This document shows positions 1 through 5,999 of a stretch of DNA of 8,214 bases, one piece after another; position 1 is the stretch's first letter; every line of letters starts with the position of its first letter. This DNA comes from Treponema sp. (GTDB taxonomy: Bacteria > Spirochaetota > Spirochaetia > Treponematales > Treponemataceae). The notes below the pieces were generated by a model. The model did no database searches and was not told the DNA's origin. It was given only the letters and a program-made list of their open reading frames with translations. The stretch lies in assembly GCA_012513125.1 (NCBI GenBank), contig JAAZCS010000125.1, positions 1 through 8,214 on the forward strand. The letters are read 5' to 3'. The translations under genes and the position numbers were made by a program.

Positions 1-46
1 CAATATATTTTATTGTTATTAGAAAAAATTCTACTTGTTTTTAATC

Positions 47-60
47 ATTGATTATTGATT
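47..60. repeat. 7-bp tandem repeat (ATTGATT x2) upstream of the HD-GYP gene
   Basis: Two perfect head-to-tail copies of ATTGATT lie about 45 bp before the start codon. Each copy contains TTGATT, a weak -35-like hexamer, with AT-rich -10-like sequences about 16-19 bp further on (for example GATAAT at 77-82). It may be part of the promoter or a small operator. In DNA this AT-rich it could be chance. Confidence 0.25.
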
Positions 61-102
61 TTTTGTGTTATTTATAGATAATATTTACGGAAGGTTTTTG
101 TA

Positions 103-1344
103 ATGAATCAAAATGGTCAAGATGAAAAAAAGTTAGAACATATTATAGAATTAGAAAAACAACTAGGTGAAATTCAAGATGCTGATGTCCTATTGGAAAG
201 AATTCTTACAGAAACAAGAAAAATTGTAAATGCTGATGCTGGTTCAATTTATGTCACAGAAGGAAATAAATTAAAAATCAAATATGCCCAAAATGATACT
301 CATTTAAAAGAATTAGCACCAGGCTTTAAATTACCATATACTGTTTTTTCATTTCAGATAGACGAAAAATCAATATGTGGTTATGTGGCAATGACTGGAA
401 AACCGGTTAATATAAAAGATGCGTATCGTATTTCTGAATCTAAGCCATATAAATTTAATAAAAATAGCGATATTACAACAGATTATAGAACTAAATCTAT
501 TTATACATTTCCACTAAAAATGGCTAATGGTAAGCTTCTTGGAATTCTTCAAATTATTAATGCAAAGGATGAAAATGGACATGTTATCTCTTTTGATAAT
601 GAAGCAGAATTAATGATAGCACATTTTGCTTCTAGTGCCATTCAGGCGTTGCAACACGCATATGTAACAAGCAACATGGTTAAAAGAATGTTAAAAATGG
701 CAGAATTTCGAGATCCAAAAGAAACATATTATCATGTACAAAGAGTTTCATCTTATTCATTAGAGATTTATGATAGGTGGGCTTTTAATCATAATATTCC
801 AGAATTAGAAAGACATAAATATCGTGATTCGTTAAAAATTGCAGCAAAATTTCATGATGTTGGAAAAGTTGGAATATCAGATATTATTTTGAAAAAAGAA
901 TACCCTCGTTTAACTGAGGATGAACGTGATATTATGAAATGTCATACATGTATTGGTGCTCAGTTATTTGATCCTCCTGATTCTCTTCTTGATGAAATGT
1001 CAAAAGATGTAACGCTTCATCATCATGACAGATGGGACGGTGGATGTTCTGGTTATCCAGGAAATGTAAGACTTGATGAATTTTCAATTAATGAAGAAAT
1101 AATTCCAAAAGGATTAACAGCTCTTTCTGGAACAGATATACCTTTAGCTGCAAGAATAGTTGCCGTTGCTGATGTATTTGATGCATTAAGTCATAAACGA
1201 TGTTATAAACCTGCTTGGTCAATTGATGACTCTTTTACAGAAATACAGAATAATTCAGGATCGCAATTTGATCCAGAAGTCGTTTTGGCTTTTATGCAAA
1301 TTAAAGATAGAATTTGTGCAATACAAATGGAATTTCAAGATTAA
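103..1344 (+). CDS. GAF domain plus HD-GYP domain protein, probable cyclic-di-GMP phosphodiesterase
   Basis: Cytoplasmic signalling enzyme (413 aa) predicted to hydrolyse cyclic-di-GMP; no membrane segment is visible. A GAF sensor domain spans about residues 25-185, with the conserved run RTKSIYTFPL (129-138) and a partial NKFDE-like pattern (N153, K155, F164, E169). The HD-GYP domain spans about 195-405. Its expected metal ligands are present: H211 in YHVQRV, H251-D252 in HDVGK, H281, the HH pair at 307-308 and D357 in ADVFDAL. The GYP signature is altered: HHDRWDG is followed by GCSGYP, two residues longer than the usual DGxGYP, and about 20 extra residues precede IPLAARI. A similar insertion is known in some HD-GYP proteins, so I expect activity. 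The ATG has a Shine-Dalgarno GGAAGG at 89-94, 8 nt upstream. The 102 bp before it hold no gene, only a weak possible promoter and a 7-bp tandem repeat. The ligand sensed by the GAF domain cannot be told. Confidence 0.9.
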   Translation: MNQNGQDEKKLEHIIELEKQLGEIQDADVLLERILTETRKIVNADAGSIYVTEGNKLKIKYAQNDTHLKELAPGFKLPYTVFSFQIDEKSICGYVAMTGKPVNIKDAYRISESKPYKFNKNSDITTDYRTKSIYTFPLKMANGKLLGILQIINAKDENGHVISFDNEAELMIAHFASSAIQALQHAYVTSNMVKRMLKMAEFRDPKETYYHVQRVSSYSLEIYDRWAFNHNIPELERHKYRDSLKIAAKFHDVGKVGISDIILKKEYPRLTEDERDIMKCHTCIGAQLFDPPDSLLDEMSKDVTLHHHDRWDGGCSGYPGNVRLDEFSINEEIIPKGLTALSGTDIPLAARIVAVADVFDALSHKRCYKPAWSIDDSFTEIQNNSGSQFDPEVVLAFMQIKDRICAIQMEFQD

Positions 1345-1811
1345 ATAATATATTTATCCATCAGTTTTGTTATAGTTCTATCAAAACAATCGCAAAATTT
1401 TTGAAACTTTTTTTGATCATATCCTTCATTGTTGTGTTTTAAAAGACCTATGTTTGATAGTTGTAGATTAAAGTCTCTTTCTGATAGAAATTCTTTGATG
1501 TTATCTTTTGTTAATGCTGTTCCTCTGTCATTTATTACGCAAATATTTTTGTCAATTAATTTTGAGGCAAATACAATATCCTTTGTTATAACCAAATCGA
1601 AACCTTCTGCATTTGATAAAATATAATCATCTGCTGCGTCCTTTACAGAAGGGCAAACAATCATTTCAAAAGGGTAACCCCACGTAGCATCAATTTTTTT
1701 GTTTGCTACGAAAGTCACTTGTATATTAAATTTTTTAGCTTGTTTTGTAACTTGGTTTCTTACTTTTAATGGGCATGAGTCAGCGTCAATCCAAATGTGT
1801 ATTTTATTCAA
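1341..1811 (-). CDS. YaiI/YqxD family protein (UPF0178, DUF188)
   Basis: 156 aa, the usual length for this family of small PIN-like-fold proteins of uncertain biochemical role, possibly nucleic-acid related. Family landmarks are all present: DADSCP at residues 9-14, the fVAN strand (34-37), DAADDYI at 58-64, VITKDIVFASKLI at 74-86, NDRGTALT at 94-101 and a C-terminal helix with FDRTITKL. The acidic residues D9, D11, D61/D62 and D78 would form the candidate metal site. The start is TTG: no ATG precedes the first conserved beta-strand, and a TAA lies in frame immediately upstream. A Shine-Dalgarno AAGGTG supports this start. It is the last gene of the infC operon and probably depends on coupling with the end of zapA. 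Its stop overlaps the stop of the convergent HD-GYP gene by 4 bp, with no visible terminator between them. Cellular function is not known. Confidence 0.88.
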   Translation of the reverse strand: MNKIHIWIDADSCPLKVRNQVTKQAKKFNIQVTFVANKKIDATWGYPFEMIVCPSVKDAADDYILSNAEGFDLVITKDIVFASKLIDKNICVINDRGTALTKDNIKEFLSERDFNLQLSNIGLLKHNNEGYDQKKFQKFCDCFDRTITKLMDKYII

Positions 1812-1919
1812 TTAAAGCACCTTGTCGATTATTTCAATCATTTCAAGAGTTCGTTTTTCAACTTCTTTGTCATCTGTTGTTTCTGAAGTTAATGTCTGAG
1901 TTTTTTGATTTAAGTTTCT
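1812..1919 (-). other. In-frame continuation of zapA beyond its stop codon (likely lost C-terminal helix)
   Basis: After the TAA at 1922-1920 the zapA frame is open for 35 further codons and ends in TAA at 1814-1812. The tail is hydrophilic, then helical, with VEKRTLEMIEIIDKVL as its last 16 residues, which suits the C-terminal coiled coil of ZapA. With the tail the protein would be about 108 residues, normal for the family. The tail also fills the otherwise empty 108-bp gap in a tightly packed operon, and its own stop abuts the next start codon. A single C-to-T change (CAA to TAA) would explain the interruption. No in-frame start precedes it except an internal ATG near its end. Confidence 0.7.
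1818..1823 (-). promoter_or_regulatory. Shine-Dalgarno AAGGTG deciding the TTG start of the YaiI-family gene
   Basis: Read on the minus strand, AAGGTG stands 6 nt before TTG at 1811-1809. It lies inside the last codons (Lys-Val) of the zapA downstream frame, whose TAA (1814-1812) abuts the TTG. This fits termination-reinitiation coupling. Confidence 0.6.
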
Positions 1920-2138
1920 TTAGTTGTTTAATTTGTTTGTTTTTTCTTTATAAAGTTCATCACAAATCATTAATCCCGATAATATTGAAACCTGTAAAGA
2001 AGAGTTGATGGAATTTATTTTACTAACATCATTTGTGATTTTTTTATAATATCCTAAAAGTTTTTCAAGATATTCGCTATCTTCATTTGTTTGTATTGTA
2101 AATGAAGTGCCAAGAATTTCTATATGTAATTTTCCCAT
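1920..2138 (-). CDS. zapA: Cell division protein ZapA, apparently truncated by an in-frame stop
   Basis: ZapA binds FtsZ and bundles protofilaments at the Z ring; it works as a dimer or tetramer through a C-terminal coiled coil. This 72-aa frame carries the globular domain: the first strand with HIEILGTSF (residues 5-13), the helix SEYLEKLLGYYKKI (21-34) and the helix with ILSGLMICDELYKEK (52-66), matching the family's usual LnLadEl region. It stops at TAA (1922-1920), just where the long C-terminal helix should begin. ZapA proteins usually have about 90-110 residues. The same frame continues past the stop with plausible tail sequence (see 1812-1919). The ATG overlaps the TAA of the preceding gene by one base (TAATG), indicating translational coupling; only a distant AGGA is seen upstream. 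Either the gene is a pseudogene, it makes a shortened protein, or the base at 1922 is a sequencing error. Confidence 0.75.
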   Translation of the reverse strand: MGKLHIEILGTSFTIQTNEDSEYLEKLLGYYKKITNDVSKINSINSSLQVSILSGLMICDELYKEKTNKLNN

Positions 2139-2704
2139 TAAAAAATATCAAATCCTAATTCGTCTTGATTATTATTATCAGGTTCTTCTTCCTGAGTTTC
2201 TATAGAATCTTCGTTTTGTTGAGTGTTATTATTTGGTGTAATTGTGGATAGAGAATCAAAATCATTTTTGTTATCTTCTTCTGTTGTTTCATTTTCTTTT
2301 GAAGAATTTTCACTTTCTGATATTACAAGTTCTTCTATTGATGAATCATTGGATAAATCATCAATCTGATTTTGTTCGTTTTGAATTATTTGTTCTGAAT
2401 TATTCAAGCTATCTTCATTTGTGTTGATATCTTGATTATTTTCTTCTTTGTTTGAATCAGTTGATTCGGAAATAAAGTTATTTTCTAGCTGATCCAGATT
2501 ATTTAATGCACTCAATATACCACTCTCAATCAAATCTCTTTCTTGTTGAAGGGTAGACAGCAACTCCGTTTTGCTTGAAAGTGCGTTTGTGAGCTCTAAA
2601 CATCTAGTGCGTAGAGCATCGCTTTCTGCTTCCAGCTGTTTTATTTTTAAAACAGCACTTTCTACCTTTTGTTCAAGTAATTTGACCTGATCGAGAGTAA
2701 TCAT
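2138..2704 (-). CDS. ZapB-like coiled-coil protein with long acidic disordered tail
   Basis: 188 aa. Residues 4-75 form a strong heptad-type coiled coil (VKLLEQKVESAVLKIKQLEA onward), resembling the small coiled-coil division protein ZapB, which bridges ZapA and other Z-ring layers. Residues 78-181 are low-complexity and very rich in Asn, Glu, Asp, Ser and Gln, so probably disordered. The chain ends in a short hydrophobic motif, ELGFDIF (182-188), of the kind used for docking. No signal peptide or membrane segment is visible. The ATG is preceded by AAAGG lying in the last codons of rplT; the gap to rplT is 4 bp. The stop overlaps the zapA ATG. Adjacency to zapA is the main reason to infer a divisome role. 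The sequence alone would not prove homology to E. coli ZapB, so I leave the symbol blank. Confidence 0.75.
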   Translation of the reverse strand: MITLDQVKLLEQKVESAVLKIKQLEAESDALRTRCLELTNALSSKTELLSTLQQERDLIESGILSALNNLDQLENNFISESTDSNKEENNQDINTNEDSLNNSEQIIQNEQNQIDDLSNDSSIEELVISESENSSKENETTEEDNKNDFDSLSTITPNNNTQQNEDSIETQEEEPDNNNQDELGFDIF

Positions 2705-2708
2705 ATTG

Positions 2709-3068
2709 CTATGCCTTTAATGCTTTTTTAACAGCTTCAACAACTGTTTTAAAAGCTACTGGGTCTTCAATAGCCATATTAGAAAGAGCCTTGCGGTTCA
2801 ATTTAATACCTGCTTTGTTGATTCCATCGATAAAACGTGAATATGTAAGTCCTTCGTCTCTAACAGCAGCGTTAATACGTGCAATCCAGAGAGTGCGGAA
2901 TTCATGTTTTTTGTCATGACGGTCAACATAAGCATGATTTAAAGCTTTAACTACAGCATCTTTTGCTGGTTTATAATTTGATTTTCTATCGCCTCTAAAA
3001 CCTTTAGCAAGTTTTAATATTTTTGCACGGCGGTTCTTTCTTTTAGATCCATCTATTGCTCTTGACAT
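2709..3068 (-). CDS. rplT: 50S ribosomal protein L20
   Basis: 119 aa, full length for L20, an early-assembly protein that binds 23S rRNA. The basic N-terminal extension (residues 1-40, with [18 protein letters not shown]) and the conserved core [20 protein letters not shown] followed by [13 protein letters not shown] are diagnostic. The ATG is preceded by GAGGTG with a 4-nt spacer, and this site overlaps the region just after the rpmI stop; the intergenic gap is 11 bp. It ends in TAG. In several bacteria L20 represses its own operon by binding the infC or rpmI leader. No comparable long leader structure is apparent here. Confidence 0.98.
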   Translation of the reverse strand: MSRAIDGSKRKNRRAKILKLAKGFRGDRKSNYKPAKDAVVKALNHAYVDRHDKKHEFRTLWIARINAAVRDEGLTYSRFIDGINKAGIKLNRKALSNMAIEDPVAFKTVVEAVKKALKA

Positions 3069-3079
3069 ATATCACCTCA

Positions 3080-3280
3080 TTAACCGTATGGAAGCATTTG
3101 CTTGCGAATTTTTCTTGCATCTGCTTCAGAAAGAATACCTGTAGCACGTAGCTGTCTCTTTCTTTTTGGAGAACGCTTTGTCAAAATATGGCGAAGGTTC
3201 ATTTTCTTGTGTTTTACTTTACCAGAACCAGTTAGCGAATAACGCTTAGCTGCTGATTTCTTTGTTTTCATTTTAGGCAT
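3080..3280 (-). CDS. rpmI: 50S ribosomal protein L35
   Basis: 66 aa, typical length. It begins MPKMKTKKSAAKRYSLTGSG, the family signature, and continues with the HKKMNLRHILTKRSPKRKRQL region and the C-terminal LPYG. It is highly basic and part of the large ribosomal subunit. The ATG follows AGAGG with an 8-nt spacer. It sits between infC (15-bp gap) and rplT (11-bp gap) in the conserved infC-rpmI-rplT order. Confidence 0.98.
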   Translation of the reverse strand: MPKMKTKKSAAKRYSLTGSGKVKHKKMNLRHILTKRSPKRKRQLRATGILSEADARKIRKQMLPYG

Positions 3281-3295
3281 TATAATAACCTCTAA

Positions 3296-3832
3296 TTATT
3301 TTATGGCTTTTGCTGATATTGTCATTGACATATTTCTTCCATCCATAGCGGCTGGTTTTTCAACAACATACGCCGAAGTAAGCCTTTTTAAAACTTCATT
3401 CAGAACTTCAAAACCAAGTTCGGTATGAGCAAGTTCACGTCCGCGGAAACGGATTGTTACTTTTACTTTATCGCCTTCGTCTATAAATTCTTGTATATGT
3501 TTAGCTTTCGTGTCAAGGTCTCCTGTACCAATTTTTGGCTGCATTCGAATTTCCTTGATTTTTAATACTTTCTGATTTTTCTTGGAATCACGGAGTTTTT
3601 TTTCCTGTTCAAATCTGTATTTACCGAAATCCAGTATTTTACAAACTGGTGGATTAGCATTTGGTGAAACTTCAACAAGGTCGAGATTCCTTTCCTTAGC
3701 CAAATTTAGAGCTTCTAAAGTTGAAACTATGCCAGATTGGTTTCCTTCATCATCAATAAGTCTGATTTCGCGTACACGAATCATTTCGTTAATTCTTAGT
3801 CCCTTATTGTTGCTATTATTACTGTATGCCAA
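3296..3832 (-). CDS. infC: Translation initiation factor IF-3
   Basis: 178 aa, full length. IF-3 binds the 30S subunit, keeps it apart from 50S and checks start-codon and initiator-tRNA pairing. The N domain begins at [16 protein letters not shown] (residues 12-27); the signature [20 protein letters not shown] occupies 60-79; the C domain covers about 90-178 with [20 protein letters not shown] and [10 protein letters not shown]. The start is TTG: TAG lies in frame directly upstream, no ATG or GTG occurs before the conserved LRINE, and a perfect AGGAGG stands 4 nt before it. Non-ATG starts are usual for infC and in E. coli let IF-3 repress its own synthesis; the same may hold here. First gene of the operon, with its own promoter and a short leader of about 43 nt. 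Confidence 0.97.
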   Translation of the reverse strand: MAYSNNSNNKGLRINEMIRVREIRLIDDEGNQSGIVSTLEALNLAKERNLDLVEVSPNANPPVCKILDFGKYRFEQEKKLRDSKKNQKVLKIKEIRMQPKIGTGDLDTKAKHIQEFIDEGDKVKVTIRFRGRELAHTELGFEVLNEVLKRLTSAYVVEKPAAMDGRNMSMTISAKAIK

Positions 3833-3836
3833 CTAT

Positions 3837-3842
3837 CCTCCT
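3837..3842 (-). promoter_or_regulatory. Consensus Shine-Dalgarno AGGAGG of infC
   Basis: Minus-strand AGGAGG is separated from the TTG start by only ATAG (4 nt). A strong site with a rather short spacer is paired with a weak start codon, and the site directly touches the base of a hairpin (3843-3858). Confidence 0.75.
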
Positions 3843-3858
3843 AGTGTTATAAAACACT
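3843..3858 (-). promoter_or_regulatory. Hairpin in the infC leader abutting the Shine-Dalgarno site
   Basis: Perfect inverted repeat AGTGTT / AACACT with a 4-nt loop. On the infC mRNA the 3' foot of the stem is immediately followed by AGGAGG. The stem has four A-U and two G-C pairs, so it is weak, but coaxial placement could tune ribosome access. It is not a terminator for the infC mRNA because no U-run follows. Confidence 0.4.
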
Positions 3859-3881
3859 TTTTAAATATAGCGTATTTTTGT

Positions 3882-3911
3882 AGTATACAATAAATTGCCT
3901 TTGGTTGTCTA
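3882..3911 (-). promoter_or_regulatory. Sigma-70-type promoter of the infC operon
   Basis: Read on the minus strand: -35 TAGACA (3911-3906, 5/6 match), an 18-bp spacer, and -10 TATACT (3887-3882, 5/6). Transcription should start near 3875, giving a leader of about 43 nt. It faces away from the methyltransferase promoter about 50 bp further along. Confidence 0.6.
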
Positions 3912-3959
3912 TATTAGAAAAAAAGAAATAGAGAAATTTGATAATAAATAAAGAATAAA

Positions 3960-3987
3960 TCGACATTATCTTAAAAAAAAGTATAAT
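3960..3987 (+). promoter_or_regulatory. Promoter of the THUMP methyltransferase gene, placed for a leaderless mRNA
   Basis: -35 TCGACA (3960-3965, 5/6), a 16-bp spacer, and a perfect -10 TATAAT (3982-3987). The ATG at 3994 begins exactly 7 nt after the -10, where RNA synthesis normally starts. No Shine-Dalgarno sequence lies between promoter and ATG. Confidence 0.65.
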
Positions 3988-3993
3988 AAATAT

Positions 3994-4986
3994 ATGGCAG
4001 AATTCATATCTACATTTACAACTGGTTTTAGTGATCTTGTTAAAAAAGATTTCCCAAAGAAAATTAAGGGTGTTTCAATAATTAATATTTTTGATGGTTT
4101 GGTACATTATAAATTTGATGGTAATTCAAGAGATTTATCAAAAATAATTTATTTCAATAATACTTTTTTCGTAATAAAAACTTTTTCGCAACAAAATATT
4201 TCATTTCCTCAAATGGTTAATAATATTTCCAATCAAAAATCTTACTTTTTATTGAATAAGGGGAGTTTTAGAGTTAGGTTTGTAAAAGAAAATCAGTTTT
4301 CAAAGGTAGATAAAAATATTTCAAAAAAAGCAGAAGAAGTTGTCCTTCGTAATTCAAAATTAACTTTGGATAGATTATCTCCTTCAACAGAAGTGTGGTA
4401 TTCAATTAGAAGAGAAAACTTTGCCTTTTGCGGACAGTTGATATTCAAACGTGAATTTACTGAAAAAAATTTACATAAAGGGGAGTTGAGACCTGAAATT
4501 GCATATTTTTTAAGTATTTATGCAGAAGAATTAAATCAGAAAGTAGTGATGGATTGTTTTGCGGGCTATGGTGCGATTCCTTTGCAAATAGTAAAGAATC
4601 ATGATGTAAAAGAGCTGATTATTAATGATATTTCAAAAGAACTTGTTGATAATTTTAAAAAGCAACAAATATTCATAAATGATAAGATCAGAATCTATTG
4701 TGAAGATGCATTCAAGATAGAAGACGTTAAAGATAAATCAGTTGATGTGGTGATTACAGATCCGCCTTGGGGTTATTATGAGGATATTGGAGATATTACA
4801 CTTTTCTATCAAAGAATGTTTCAATCTTTTAAAAGAGTATTAAAAAATGATGGAAGAATTATTTTGTTATCGGCAAGAACAGATAACTTAATTGATGCAA
4901 CGTCAAAGGAATGTTTACGGATAAACGAGAGTATTCATACGCTTGTAAATGGAAAAAAAGCTTCTTTATACAATATAAGTTTATAA
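3994..4986 (+). CDS. THUMP-type class I RNA methyltransferase (UPF0020/Trm14-like)
   Basis: 330 aa. The N-terminal half (about 1-155) starts with ISTFTTGFSDLVKKDF and looks like the ferredoxin-like/THUMP RNA-binding part of this family. Linker residues GELRPEIAYFLS (163-174) match the segment that precedes the catalytic domain. The Rossmann domain (about 180-330) shows the S-adenosylmethionine loop MDCFAGYGAIPLQI (186-199), the acidic NDIS at 211-214, and motif IV TDPPWGYY (255-262), typical of enzymes that methylate an exocyclic amino group. By family, the likely product is N2-methylguanosine in tRNA or rRNA; the target base cannot be told. The gene stands alone, divergent from infC, and its ATG appears to be leaderless. 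It ends at a strong terminator shared with the convergent sppA. The THUMP part is divergent, so that label is less sure than the methyltransferase fold. Confidence 0.85.
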   Translation: MAEFISTFTTGFSDLVKKDFPKKIKGVSIINIFDGLVHYKFDGNSRDLSKIIYFNNTFFVIKTFSQQNISFPQMVNNISNQKSYFLLNKGSFRVRFVKENQFSKVDKNISKKAEEVVLRNSKLTLDRLSPSTEVWYSIRRENFAFCGQLIFKREFTEKNLHKGELRPEIAYFLSIYAEELNQKVVMDCFAGYGAIPLQIVKNHDVKELIINDISKELVDNFKKQQIFINDKIRIYCEDAFKIEDVKDKSVDVVITDPPWGYYEDIGDITLFYQRMFQSFKRVLKNDGRIILLSARTDNLIDATSKECLRINESIHTLVNGKKASLYNISL

Positions 4987-4990
4987 CAAA

Positions 4991-5030
4991 AAAGCATATT
5001 TGAAAAATCAATTCAAATATGCTTTCTGTT
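4991..5030. terminator. Bidirectional intrinsic terminator between the methyltransferase and sppA
   Basis: Perfect 14-bp inverted repeat (AAAGCATATTTGAA at 4991-5004, complement at 5012-5025) with a 7-nt loop. The + strand stem is followed by CTGTTTTATT; the minus-strand stem is followed by TTTTGTTAT after the terminal Ts of the stem. It sits exactly between two convergent stop codons and serves both genes. Confidence 0.88.
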
Positions 5031-5999
5031 TTATTCATAAATAAATGCTGGACAATCGCAATGATTTATCAATTTATTATAAACATCAAGTGGAATGCCT
5101 AGTTTTGATGAGATTTCAGAATTTTTCAAGTTAGAATATCCCGAAATAAATGATTGCAAGAATGAAGTTTTTGCCTTAAATGAAAAATAATTCACTTTTG
5201 TATCAAATTTTAACTCTTCATTTTGAATTAAATCATTTATTGTATTATCAAAATTATCGATATTGTCAATTAATCCAAGATTTAAAGCTTGTTTTGCTGT
5301 ATAAACCCTTCCATCTGCAAGTGAAATTACTTTTGAAAGTGGAATATCTCTGCAGTTCGATACTATTGCTGTAAATTGTTCGTAGCATTCATCGGCAATA
5401 CTTTGCATAATCTTTCTTTGTTCGGCACTAAAGGGTTCGTTAAAATTCCCCATGTTTTTGTTTTTTCCAGCATGAATCGTTTCTGATTTTATCCCAAGAT
5501 TTTCGAGCAATTGTGTTACATCAAAAGATTGACCTGCAATTACACCGATAGAACCTGTAAGTGTGTTTCTATTTGCATAGATTTTGTTTGCTGCACAAGC
5601 AATGTAATAACCACCAGAAGCAGCCATTGATTGCATATATGCATATAACGGTTTGCCTGTTGTTTTATAATCTTGTAAAGCTAAATACACTTCATCGGCT
5701 TGGTAAACTGCACCACCAGGGGAATTTATCCTAAGAACAAGAGCTACATTTTTTGAATCGTTTTTCATACGATTAATTTCACCAAGAAGCCAAGTTTGAT
5801 TGTATGTATTATTGCTGAATTCAATTGTTCCTGATATATCTAAAACGCCTATATAATCTTTTCCTAAGGAAAAACCTGAGCCTTCACTTGATGGATTATT
5901 TGAATTCACTGCAAAAAGTGAAACAAATCCTCCTGCTAAGACAAGAACAACAAGAATTATGCAGACAATTACACCTGATTTATAATTTTGTGATTTCAC
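5031..5999 (-). CDS. sppA: Signal peptide peptidase SppA, S49 family
   Basis: 322 aa, the short single-domain form like B. subtilis SppA. A membrane anchor spans about residues 9-31. The serine protease domain follows: GVLDISGTI (51-59), VLRINSPGGAV (88-98), and MAASGGYYIA (125-134) with nucleophile S128. The general-base lysine is probably K181 in GKNKNMG. TGSIGVI (148-154) and DGRVYTAKQALNLGLID (229-245) are family motifs. Such enzymes degrade leftover signal peptides and other membrane-associated peptides. The start is GTG, overlapping the TAG of the upstream DUF975 gene by one base (TAGTG); a GAGGA Shine-Dalgarno lies 9 nt before it. The two genes are therefore translationally coupled. 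The last residues (HCDCPAFIYE) hold a Cys pair of unknown meaning. Confidence 0.93.
   Translation of the reverse strand: MKSQNYKSGVIVCIILVVLVLAGGFVSLFAVNSNNPSSEGSGFSLGKDYIGVLDISGTIEFSNNTYNQTWLLGEINRMKNDSKNVALVLRINSPGGAVYQADEVYLALQDYKTTGKPLYAYMQSMAASGGYYIACAANKIYANRNTLTGSIGVIAGQSFDVTQLLENLGIKSETIHAGKNKNMGNFNEPFSAEQRKIMQSIADECYEQFTAIVSNCRDIPLSKVISLADGRVYTAKQALNLGLIDNIDNFDNTINDLIQNEELKFDTKVNYFSFKAKTSFLQSFISGYSNLKNSEISSKLGIPLDVYNKLINHCDCPAFIYE

Noticed and set aside
1312..1328. Inverted repeat ATTTGT / ACAAAT near the end of the HD-GYP gene as a terminator
   Set aside because: The stem is only 6 bp, lies inside the coding region and has no T-run on either strand.
1769..2008. Overlapping + strand frames opposite zapA, the coiled-coil gene and infC (also 1429-1626, 2242-2427, 3582-3893)
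   Set aside because: They are rich in Phe/Leu/Ser from antisense reading of Lys/Glu-rich genes, and the opposite strands hold well-supported genes.
1920..2138. TAA recoding (alternative genetic code or programmed readthrough) as the explanation for split zapA
   Set aside because: TAA ends several intact genes here and no stimulatory structure is apparent; mutation or sequence error is simpler, though readthrough is not excluded.
3843..3866. Hairpin upstream of infC read as a + strand terminator (stem followed by CTTTTTAAA)
   Set aside because: No + strand transcript is expected to arrive there, the stem is weak, and its position against the infC Shine-Dalgarno suits a leader element better.
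3833..3993. L20-type autoregulatory leader upstream of infC
   Set aside because: The predicted leader is only about 43 nt and shows none of the long paired structure known for L20 leaders.
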